Source of the DNA: CAYVQF01 sp964454015
GTDB lineage: Bacteria > Myxococcota_A > Bradymonadia > UBA4248
Reading direction: 5' to 3'
DNA length: 64,000 bases
NCBI GenBank assembly: GCA_964454015.1
Contig: CAYVQF010000001.1
Location: 186,001 to 250,000, forward strand
A program made the position numbers and the translations under genes. Below are positions 37,846 through 45,563 of this stretch, piece after piece. The notes beneath the pieces are model-generated. The model was not told where the DNA came from, searched no databases, and saw only the letters and a list, made by a program, of their open reading frames with translations. The number at the start of each line of letters is the position of its first letter. Within the stretch, counting starts at the first letter, position 1.

Positions 37846-38493
37846 GGCGTGCGTTCCTCAATGGCGACCGACAGGCGTGGCGGAGTGATTGTGGCCACAA
37901 AGTAGAAGCAAATAGCGATGAGAGGTGATAATTCTCTCAATGCCGATAGGCATGGTATTCAAAAGGCGCATGGTCGTCGAGGGGGGAATGTTTCTGGAAC
38001 ACGCATTTTCGCCAAGAAAGGCGAATTGGCGTGCGGGTTGCTTTGGTGGAAACCCGCGGAGGGGTGCCAGATATTTCGAATTCCTTCGCGCTCAATGAGC
38101 GCGCCATGAAATCCCAATTTCTGAGTGGTGGTTGCACTTTATGCGGGGCAGAGTGAGGTGGTGCCATTGGTGTTGGGGGGGGCGTTGCGTGGCGGCGGTG
38201 GCTGGCGTGGGTGGGTCGTTGGATGGGGTTGCTGGTGGTTCTGTCAGCGAGCGATTTGCTGTTGGCTGATGGCGGCGAGTGGGGCATTGGGGGGACATTT
38301 TGGTGCTGTCGCTGCGTATTCCATGATGTCTGTGAGTGGCATTTGGGTCGGGTATCGCTTTTGGCGAGGGCAACCTGGCTTGCCAGTGGCGCGCGCATGG
38401 CGTAGGAGTAGGCTGTAGCGGGAGGTGTGCGTGCTGCGGTGGCGCGCCTCTCGGGAGGATTGGAGCAGTGCCCCGTTGGGAGGAATGGCGCAA
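37846..38493. other. 648-base intergenic region between divergent genes
   Basis: No convincing gene. The part nearest the WYL gene is less GC-rich and holds a chain of hairpins (37920-38103, listed separately). The right part (38110-38490) is G-rich, with poly-G runs and no clear promoter. Open frames crossing it are low-complexity Trp/Arg/Gly and look spurious. It must contain promoters for both the WYL and PHP-like genes. Confidence 0.5.
37920..38103. ncRNA. Candidate structured RNA or regulatory hairpin array
   Basis: Five hairpins follow one another: GAGAG/CTCTC (37920-37938), ATGCC/GGCAT with loop GATA (37940-37953), a 14-base stem with three central mismatches CACGC..CGCC/GGCG..GCGTG (38000-38033), GCGGGTT/AACCCGC (38033-38057) and CGCGCTC/GAGCGCG with loop AAT (38087-38103). 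This density of stems is unlike nearby spacers. No known RNA family was recognised, and transcription and strand are unknown. Confidence 0.35.
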
Positions 38494-39390
38494 ATGTTGG
38501 TTGATTTCTTTACTTACACCGACGCGACGGAAGGCGGCGTCCTTTCGATAGACGAGATATTGGCTGCGGCGAAGGCGCAGGGATTGGATGGTGTGTGTGT
38601 GGTGGATCGTGAGCACAGCCGGCATGCGCAGACGTTGGTGGAGGCGGGGCAGGCGCATGGTCTTTTCGTAGCGGTAGGGGTGGAGATTGCTACGGAGGAT
38701 GGTTTGGCGGTGGCCTTTGCGCCGCAGATCGACCAGGTGTTGTTGCACGAAGAGTGGCGGCGTCTGACGACTTGTGGTCGTCCGTCGCTGCAGGAAGTGG
38801 TGGACTATTTCGTGGGCTTGGGGGGAGCGGTGGTGGCGCGCGAGGTTTATAGCGAGGTGCAGCCATCGTTGGGTGACAAGGTGTTCATGGTTCGGGGTTT
38901 GGCTGGGGTCGATGCGTTGTCGATGCGGCGGCGTCGGATTGAGAACGAGCTTGCCCTGGAGGCGGTGCATGCGCTGGGCGTTGCGGGCGTGGCTGGTTCG
39001 GGTGCCTTTCGCAGTGTCGAGGGGATCGGGACGGTGGCGACGGTGTGTGGCATTGGGTTGTCATCTCAGGAGGATGTGGTGCGGGCTCTCGATGGTCGAG
39101 AGTTGTGGCCGGTGGCCTTGCGCCCCATGGGATCGGCGTTGCCCCTTGGCAGTGTTCCCGGCGAGCGAAGCTCAGGGAGCCGCGATGGGGCAGGGCCTCA
39201 GGGTCCGCGGCGGAGTGAAGGGGGTGAGCGTCGCCGGCCGGAGCGGCGCGAGGGTCCGGGTGGCCGGGATCATGATCGCCATGGTCGGCCGCCGCGAGGC
39301 CATGAGCGCGGCGGTGGTGGTCGGGGTGAAGGGCGTGGTGGTCGTCCTCCGATGGGGCGCGGGCGTCCCAGTGGCGGTCGTGGCCGTTGA
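38494..39390 (+). CDS. PHP-like domain protein with lost metal ligands and RGG tail
   Basis: 298 residues. Residues 1-225 follow the PHP phosphoesterase layout, but each metal motif is altered: the HxH start reads DFFTYTD, the TDH position is VVDREH, the HP position is VAREVY, and the SDAH position is GSGAF. Only the Glu in VGVEIA is kept. It should therefore not bind the usual three metals. The last 75 residues are an Arg/Gly-rich disordered tail with RGG-type repeats, as found in RNA-binding proteins. ATG at 38494 is ten bases from GGGAGG. It lies just upstream of the complex I operon promoter. Confidence 0.75.
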   Translation: MLVDFFTYTDATEGGVLSIDEILAAAKAQGLDGVCVVDREHSRHAQTLVEAGQAHGLFVAVGVEIATEDGLAVAFAPQIDQVLLHEEWRRLTTCGRPSLQEVVDYFVGLGGAVVAREVYSEVQPSLGDKVFMVRGLAGVDALSMRRRRIENELALEAVHALGVAGVAGSGAFRSVEGIGTVATVCGIGLSSQEDVVRALDGRELWPVALRPMGSALPLGSVPGERSSGSRDGAGPQGPRRSEGGERRRPERREGPGGRDHDRHGRPPRGHERGGGGRGEGRGGRPPMGRGRPSGGRGR

Positions 39391-39441
39391 TGGCGGTTGT
39401 CGTGGGGGTTATGGTGCTGGCTTGGTGCGCGCGGCCTCGTC

Positions 39442-39470
39442 TTGACACGTTTTGAGGGAGCCACTAGCCT
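39442..39470 (+). promoter_or_regulatory. Sigma70-type promoter of the complex I operon
   Basis: A perfect TTGACA (39442-39447), a 17-base spacer and TAGCCT (39465-39470). The -10 keeps T, A and final T. It lies about 105 bases before nuoE. A hairpin with arms CCCAGC and GCTGGG (39473-39493) would form right at the start of the transcript. Confidence 0.5.
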
Positions 39471-39574
39471 CTCCCAGCATTGTTGGGGCTGGGCAGGGGG
39501 AGTGGTTGGGTGTGCGCCGATGGCGAAGAGATAGCGTTTTCGTCGTTTGCTTTGAAGGCGTCGTGGTGAAGCGC

Positions 39575-40078
39575 ATGGAAGTGAGGTTTACAGCGGCACA
39601 AGAGGAAGAGATTGGGGCGATCGTTGGCCGCTATAGCGAGCGGAGCGCGGCGTTGATCCCCGTTCTTTTCGTTGCTCAGGAGGCTTTTGGGACGTTGTCT
39701 CCCGAGGTTTTGGCGTTGGTAGCGCAGCGTTTGGAGTTGCCGCTGGTCCAAGTGCTGAGTGTGGTGCAGTTTTACGAGATGTTCCACAGCCAGCCGGTGG
39801 GGCGGCATCATGTCCAGGTTTGTCAATCGATTTCGTGTGCCTTGTTGGGCTCAGGTCGGTTGGTGGCGCATCTCGAGAAGAAGCTGGGGGTGCGTGTGGG
39901 TGAGACGCGGCCGGACGGTGCTTTTTCGTTGAGCCGGGTGGAGTGTTTGGCGAGTTGTGGCACGGCGCCGGTGATGCGTATCAACGATGTGTACCATGAG
40001 AACATGGCTTCCCCCGAGGCCATCGATGCCGTGATTGATCCTCTTATGGAGGCGGCGGCGGACAGGAAGTCGGAATAA
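39575..40078 (+). CDS. nuoE: Complex I 24-kDa subunit
   Basis: 167-residue NuoE-family thioredoxin-like protein. The [2Fe-2S] ligands are present as CQSISC (CX4C) and CLASC (CX3C). The order VFYEMFH-like VVQFYEMFHS and GRHHVQVC matches the family. It works beside NuoF in the NADH-oxidising module. The ATG at 39575 gives a normal-length protein; GTG codons a few residues upstream could also start it. First gene of the partial nuo operon. Confidence 0.92.
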   Translation: MEVRFTAAQEEEIGAIVGRYSERSAALIPVLFVAQEAFGTLSPEVLALVAQRLELPLVQVLSVVQFYEMFHSQPVGRHHVQVCQSISCALLGSGRLVAHLEKKLGVRVGETRPDGAFSLSRVECLASCGTAPVMRINDVYHENMASPEAIDAVIDPLMEAAADRKSE

Positions 40079-40106
40079 CGCAGAGGGTGGAGATCAGGAA
40101 GGGGCC

Positions 40107-41380
40107 ATGCAGAAGCTCTTTACGCGCTGTCTTGAGTTGGAGCGTCCTTGGGAGATCTCGACCTATATCGAGAAGCAGTCGGGCTATGTGGCGTTGGGCA
40201 AGGCGGTGTCCCAGTCACCAGCGGCGGTGATCGACGAGGTGCGTTTGGCGCATTTGCGCGGACGGGGTGGGGCAGGCTTTCCGGCGGGTGGCAAGTGGGG
40301 TTTTTTAGCGCCTGCGGGTGGTAAGCCCCGTTATTTGGTGATCAATGCCGATGAAGGTGAGCCGGGTACGTTCAAGGATCGGATGATCATGGAGTACGAT
40401 CCGCATCGCCTGATCGAGGGGATCGCCATAAGCGCCTATGCCTTGCAGGTGAGTCAGGTGTACATTTTCGTGCGGGGCGAGCTGCGGGTGGCGCAGCGGC
40501 GACTAGCTCAGGCGATTGCCGACGCCGAGGCGCAAGCTTTGATCGGTGTTCAGGCGGGCGCGGGTGGCTACAAGGTGGTCATCACGGTGCACAGTGGGGC
40601 TGGGGCCTATATTTGTGGGGAAGAGACGGCGTTGTTGGAGAGTTTGGAAGGGCGCATGGGCCGTCCGCGGATGAAGCCTCCATTTCCGGCGGTGGCTGGT
40701 TTTTTGGGTTGTCCGACCATCGTGAACAATGTGGAGACCATTGCTGCGGTGCCGACGATCGTCAGCATGGGGGGGCGGCGTTTTCGGGGGCGGGTTGCGA
40801 GCGCAACGGCGGGATGAAGCTCTATGGGTTGTCTGGGCATGTGCAACGTCCAGGCATCTATGAGGCCCCGCACGGTATTCCGTTGCGGACGTTGATCTAT
40901 GATGAGGATTTTGGTTGTGGCGTGCGGGGTGGTCGGGCTCTCAAGGCAGTGATTCCAGGGGGTTCGAGCTGTCCCGTGTTGTTGCCGGAAGAGATCGACG
41001 TGAAGATGAGCTTCGACGCGCTCAAGGCGGTGGGATCCTTGTTTGGCACGGGTGGGGTGGTGGTGATGGAGGAGGGGACGTGCATGGTGCGGGTCGCGCA
41101 GAATCTGGCGCACTTCTACCATCACGAGAGCTGTGGGCAGTGCACGCCCTGCCGTGAGGGCTGTGGGTGGTTGGAGCGCCTGTTGACGAAAATCGAGGAC
41201 GGTCGGGGACATGCAGGAGACCTGGCGTTGTTGTTGGAGCTTTGCGACCAGATTGAGGGGCACACGATTTGTCCCCACGGGGACGCCGCGTCGATGGCGG
41301 TGCGTTCCTATGTGACGAAATTTCGTGCTGAATTTGAGGGGCATTTGGAGGGGAAGGGTTGCCACTTTGCTGAGTGGTAG
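40107..41380 (+). pseudogene. nuoF: Complex I 51-kDa subunit, interrupted by a one-base frameshift
   Basis: NuoF binds FMN, NADH and a [4Fe-4S] cluster. Codons from ATG 40107 encode RGRGGAGFPAGGKW, DEGEPGTFKDR and GAGAYICGEETALLESLEG. The frame then breaks at a run of seven G (40769-40775); adding one G restores MGGAAFSGAGCERNGG and the normal ending with SCGQCTPCREGC and the fourth Cys in TICPHGD. As given, the gene yields a truncated product ending at 40817. This may be a real mutation, a phase-variable tract or a homopolymer sequencing error. Everything else about the gene looks intact. Confidence 0.9.
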
Positions 41381-41454
41381 CGTGGTGGGCTTCATTGCAG
41401 TATGAGCAGAGTGTGAGACCGGTGATGGGGACAGGGTAAGCGGAGTCGGTACAG

Positions 41455-42852
41455 ATGAGCTTGGAGCTGTTTGGTTTCGTGACACTATCGGTGGGGCTGC
41501 TGACGACGTCGGCGTTGGTGGTGTTGTTGCGCAACCCGCTCTATGGCGCTTTGTCGATGATCGCCGGTTTTTTCTTTTTGGCTGGTCTTTATCTGCAGCT
41601 CAACGCGGCGTTCGTGGCGGTGGTGCAGGTTTTGGTCTATGCCGGTGCGATCATGGTGCTGTTTTTATTTGTGATCATGTTGCTCAATCTACGCGAGGGT
41701 GAGCTTGGTGCGCGTCGGGGGAATGTGCACAAGGTGTTGGCGGCGGTGGCGGGCGCCTTTGTTTTTGCACTGTTGGTGTGGGCCATGGTGGGTGCTCAGG
41801 TCACCTATTTGGCGTCACCGGCGGTGATGCGGAGCCATTCATTGCAGCGGCTGCGGCACCAAGGGGAGGCTTATTCCTTTGCGACGCCGGCGCAGGGCGC
41901 GGCCTTTTTTGCGGCGGTGGACCGGCTGGAGGTGTTGGCGTCGGCCCAGTTGGTTTTGGCGCACGGTCGCGATGGCTATTTGCGGGTTGATGCCTGCAGG
42001 CAGGTGGCGGCGTTGGCCCACGACCGCATCGATGGTGCGCGGTGTTCGCTTTTTGAGGTGCAAGGGGAGGCGTTGTCCATCGCGGCGGCCGAGACGGTGG
42101 CTTTTGATGCCCAGTTGGCAGAGCTGGAGTCGATGGTGAGTGGGTCGGCGTTGCCGCATCAATGGCGCGGCGAAGGGGCGCAGCGTCATGTGGCGTCGGC
42201 CCCGACGCGCGAAGAGGTAGGGGCGTTGTGGTTGCTGGAGCTGGGCTTTGCGGGTCAGTTGGAGATGCTGATCGAGCGCGAGGGGATGGGCTTGTTGGCG
42301 GAGGGCGATCAGGAGGTGCTGCGAGGCTGGCATTTGCTGGTCGATGCGCGCGTCCCTTCGGGGGTTGAGAGGGAGCGTCAGCACCCGATCCCGGCACGGG
42401 GTGAGCGTTGGTCACATGCGATGGCGCGGGCTGATTTCGTTGCGGGGAAGGTGGTGGGCGACGGGCGCCAATTCGTGGAGCGTCGGGCTCGCTTGGAGGC
42501 TGCCTATGATGTAGCTCAGCGCGAGGTGTTGGTGTTGATGCGTCGTGGGGAGCGCCAGCAAGTTGCGGCGTTGTTGCAGGGGGTGGTGGGTCCGGTGCTG
42601 GGGCAGATGGGCTACGCCGAGCGGGCGTTGGTGCAGCGTTCGTTGCAGGGGCTGCATACACCTCTGCGGCGATCGGCGGTGTTGTTGCGCGATCCTGTGA
42701 TTCATGATGCCGCAGACTTTGGGCGCGCTGAGGGTGTGGGCCGGCTGCTGTTTACGCGTTTCCTGTTGCCTTTTGAGGTGACGGGGGTGTTGTTGTTGGT
42801 GGGGATGGTGGGTGCGGTGGTGTTGGCGCGTCGAGGGAAACGCAAGTTTTAG
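41455..42852 (+). CDS. nuoJ: Complex I NuoJ subunit with a 300-residue periplasmic insertion
   Basis: 465 residues, against about 165-200 for usual NuoJ. Helices 1-4 (residues 5-120) are ordinary, with FVAVVQVLVYAGAIMVLFLFVIML carrying the conserved bulge (split: VQVLVYAGAIMVL). The last helix, GRLLFTRFLLPFEVTGVL onward, is also ordinary. Residues about 122-422 are a soluble insertion between helices 4 and 5, rich in Ala, Glu, Arg and Gln, with two Cys. Positive residues in the helix 3-4 loop and in the tail ARRGKRKF put those sides in the cytoplasm, so the insertion faces the periplasm. No known domain was recognised in it. Confidence 0.85.
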   Translation: MSLELFGFVTLSVGLLTTSALVVLLRNPLYGALSMIAGFFFLAGLYLQLNAAFVAVVQVLVYAGAIMVLFLFVIMLLNLREGELGARRGNVHKVLAAVAGAFVFALLVWAMVGAQVTYLASPAVMRSHSLQRLRHQGEAYSFATPAQGAAFFAAVDRLEVLASAQLVLAHGRDGYLRVDACRQVAALAHDRIDGARCSLFEVQGEALSIAAAETVAFDAQLAELESMVSGSALPHQWRGEGAQRHVASAPTREEVGALWLLELGFAGQLEMLIEREGMGLLAEGDQEVLRGWHLLVDARVPSGVERERQHPIPARGERWSHAMARADFVAGKVVGDGRQFVERRARLEAAYDVAQREVLVLMRRGERQQVAALLQGVVGPVLGQMGYAERALVQRSLQGLHTPLRRSAVLLRDPVIHDAADFGRAEGVGRLLFTRFLLPFEVTGVLLLVGMVGAVVLARRGKRKF

Positions 42853-42864
42853 GAGCCAAGGGGC

Positions 42865-43176
42865 ATGGTGAGCGAGATTCCCCTCAATTACTATCTCATC
42901 GTAGCGGCAGCGTTGTTCGTCATGGGGATGATGGCGGTGCTGATGCGGCGCAATGCGATCGTGATGTTCATGGGCATCGAGTTGATGCTCAACGCGGTGA
43001 ACTTGACCTTCGTTGCGTTTGCGCGTTACCGCCTGGACATGGATGGTCATGTGGTCGCGCTGATAGTGATAGCGGTGGCGGCGGCTGAGGCGGCGGTTGG
43101 TTTGGCGATTGTCTTGAACCTTTTTAGGCATCGTCGTTCGGTAATGGTTGACGAGGCAGATGGCTTGCAGCACTGA
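42865..43176 (+). CDS. nuoK: Complex I NuoK subunit
   Basis: 103-residue NuoK with three membrane helices. The membrane-embedded acidic residue in MFMGIELMLNAVNL and the second one in AAAEAAVGLAIVL are both kept, and they are required for proton transfer in this family. Normal length; the tail is slightly basic (RHRRS). Start ATG 13 bases after nuoJ with AGGAG upstream. Confidence 0.95.
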   Translation: MVSEIPLNYYLIVAAALFVMGMMAVLMRRNAIVMFMGIELMLNAVNLTFVAFARYRLDMDGHVVALIVIAVAAAEAAVGLAIVLNLFRHRRSVMVDEADGLQH

Positions 43177-43249
43177 AGGTGCGCGAGTTCTGGGTATTGT
43201 TGGTCGGTCTTTGGGCTCGAGAGGGTCCCGCAAGGTATAGATAAAAGCC

Positions 43250-45523
43250 ATGGATAGCCTGGCAACCCATCACTTTTATTATCTTGGCTTGATCGTGCTG
43301 TTCCCGTTGTTGGGAGCGCTGATCACGGGTACCCTTGGCCATTTTTTGTCCAAGCGGTGGGTGTGGACGATAGCCTGTAGTGCTGTGGGCTTGTCGTTTC
43401 TGTTTGCGTTGTCAGCGGTGATGGCGATGTGGACGGGGCGCTTGGTGCCGGGTGGTGTGGATGGGACGCAGGAGGTTTTGGAGTCGCCCCGTTTGGAGTG
43501 GACTGCCTTCGAGTGGATCAGCAGCGGTGGGTGGGCTGACGGGGAAGATGGCTATGTGCCAGTGGAGCAGTTTCAGGTCTTTGGCCCGGTGCTTTATGAG
43601 CGCTGCTGCCGGTTGGCAGGGAGCGCGCCAGCGTGGGCGCAAGGCTGTGCGGTGACGCCGGCGGGTTGTTGGGCCCAGGTCTATACGCCGACCCATCCAC
43701 CAGATGCGGTCCTCCAGCCTGGCATTGGCGGCATTCGGGCGCGTTTGACGCAAGGGGGGCATCGTTTTCAAGGGGTGAATATCTCGCTGAAGTTGGTGAT
43801 GGATGCGCTGAGTGCGGTCATGGTCCTCATCATTACGGGGGTGGGTTTTTTAATCCACATCTACGCCGTGGGTTATATGCGTCATGATCGGAGCAAGGCG
43901 CGATTCTTTGCGTATATGAACCTCTTTGTGGCGGCCATGTTGTTGCTGGTTTTGGGTGGCAACCTGGTGGTGATGTTCATCGGCTGGGAGGGGGTCGGCC
44001 TGTGTTCGTATCTCCTCATTGGCTATTACTATGAACAGAAAGAGAACTGTGATGCAGGCAAGAAGGCATTCATCGTCAACAGGGTGGGGGATTTTGCCTT
44101 CGTGCTGGGGGTGCTGACGCTCTTCTTCGCGTTTGGGACCTTCGATTTTGCAGCGTTGGAAGCGGCCGTGCGTGTGGGTGAGGGGGCGATGCTGAGCCGT
44201 GAGACGGTCCTCTTGGTGGGGGTGGGCTGTGTGCTGCTATTCATCGGGTGTACGGGCAAGAGCGCCCAGATTCCCCTCTTTGTGTGGTTGCCCGATGCGA
44301 TGGCGGGCCCGACGCCAGTGTCAGCGTTGATACACGCTGCGACGATGGTGACGGCGGGAGTTTATTTGGTGGCGCGGCTGCATTTTCTTTTCGTGCTCTC
44401 TCCGGCGGCGATGATGTTGATCGCGCTGGTGGGTGGGGCGACGGCGCTGCTGGCGGCGAGCATTGCGGTGGTGCAGACGGATATCAAGCGCGTTTTGGCC
44501 TACTCGACGGTTTCCCAGTTGGGTTTCATGTTTTTGGCGTTGGGTTTTGGCGCGTGGTGGGTGGCGATATTCCATCTCATGACCCATGCCTTTTTCAAGG
44601 CCTTGTTGTTTTTGGGGGCTGGCTCGGTGATCGATGCGCTGCACCACGAACAGGATGTGCGCAAGATGGGTGCTTTGCGTCAGAAGCTTCCGGTTACGGC
44701 GGTGACCTTTTTGGTCGGTGCTTTGGCCATTGCCGGTGTCCCTTTGCTGTCGGGCTTTTTCTCCAAGGACCAGATCCTGTGGTTCGTGTGGTACCACCGT
44801 CTGCCTTTGGCGTGGGGACCGTTGTTGTCTTGGTCGCTGTGGAGCGTGGCGACGGTGACGGCAGCGTTGACGGCCTTTTACATGTTTCGCCTGTATTTTC
44901 TTACCTTCGAAGGGAAGAGTCGCGTGGAGCCGTCGTTGTTGGCGGAGGTGGGTGAGAGCCCGACGACCATGTTGGTGCCGCTGGCGGTTTTGGCGCTGCT
45001 TTCGGTGGTGGGGGGATACTGGGGTTTGCCGCACGTGTTGAGTGGAGGGGTGGCCGAGCTGGAGACCCTGCGGTTGTGGTTGGAGGGGGTTTTGTATTCG
45101 CCGATGCCCCATGCGGCGCTGACGAGCGCCGGTGTGGTGGTGGCGGAGTGGTTGCTGATGGGGGTGAGCGTCTTGGTGGCGGGTGTGGGGATAGGGCTAG
45201 CCTATTGGTTGTATGTGCGTCGGCCGGAGCAGGCGGCGCGGTTGGCGGGGCGTTTGGGTGTTCTTTACCGATTGTTGTCGCGGAAGTACTACGTGGATGA
45301 GCTGTATCGTTTGGCTGTGGTCAATCCGGTGCTCGTGTTGGGGCGGTTTTTCCATCGGGTCATCGACGTGATTGTGATCGATTTCTTCGTCGTGCGCGGT
45401 GCGGCGTGGTGTTATGAGGCGGGTGGTTCGATCCTGCGGCGTTTTCAGAATGGTGACGTGCAGCGATATGCGGCGTATGTGCTGTTCGGTATAGCGGCGA
45501 TTCTCTATTGGGTGGTCTTTTAG
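43250..45523 (+). CDS. nuoL: Complex I NuoL subunit with an extended periplasmic loop
   Basis: 757-residue NuoL, about 140 longer than the E. coli protein. Family signatures are present: GWEGVGLCSYLLIG, PLFVWLPDAMAGPTPVSALIHAATMV, and SQLGFMFLALGF. A long amphipathic C-terminal helix with a final anchor helix is present. Between helix 2 and helix 3 (residues about 94-175) an extra 80-residue soluble segment replaces a short loop, with four Cys (ERCC, QGCAV, AGCW). By the positive-inside rule this loop is periplasmic. The start ATG is preceded by a 73-base spacer after nuoK. Confidence 0.9.
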   Translation: MDSLATHHFYYLGLIVLFPLLGALITGTLGHFLSKRWVWTIACSAVGLSFLFALSAVMAMWTGRLVPGGVDGTQEVLESPRLEWTAFEWISSGGWADGEDGYVPVEQFQVFGPVLYERCCRLAGSAPAWAQGCAVTPAGCWAQVYTPTHPPDAVLQPGIGGIRARLTQGGHRFQGVNISLKLVMDALSAVMVLIITGVGFLIHIYAVGYMRHDRSKARFFAYMNLFVAAMLLLVLGGNLVVMFIGWEGVGLCSYLLIGYYYEQKENCDAGKKAFIVNRVGDFAFVLGVLTLFFAFGTFDFAALEAAVRVGEGAMLSRETVLLVGVGCVLLFIGCTGKSAQIPLFVWLPDAMAGPTPVSALIHAATMVTAGVYLVARLHFLFVLSPAAMMLIALVGGATALLAASIAVVQTDIKRVLAYSTVSQLGFMFLALGFGAWWVAIFHLMTHAFFKALLFLGAGSVIDALHHEQDVRKMGALRQKLPVTAVTFLVGALAIAGVPLLSGFFSKDQILWFVWYHRLPLAWGPLLSWSLWSVATVTAALTAFYMFRLYFLTFEGKSRVEPSLLAEVGESPTTMLVPLAVLALLSVVGGYWGLPHVLSGGVAELETLRLWLEGVLYSPMPHAALTSAGVVVAEWLLMGVSVLVAGVGIGLAYWLYVRRPEQAARLAGRLGVLYRLLSRKYYVDELYRLAVVNPVLVLGRFFHRVIDVIVIDFFVVRGAAWCYEAGGSILRRFQNGDVQRYAAYVLFGIAAILYWVVF

Positions 45524-45563
45524 CCGGCGTCTTTGCGGGCGCTGACGGAAGCGAAGGTTGACG

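Noticed and set aside
38425..38493. Upstream starts for the PHP-like protein
   Set aside because: GGGAGG lies ten bases before the ATG at 38494 and is too close to the ATG at 38485; the earlier sequence does not fit the fold.
40613..41380. Reading the second half of nuoF as a separate gene
   Set aside because: Adding one G to the tract joins both parts into one normal NuoF; the separate frame has a nonsense N-terminus.
43211..43241. Possible internal promoter before nuoL (TATAGA)
   Set aside because: The upstream -35 is poor and the spacing is 19 bases; the 73-base gap can be explained without it.
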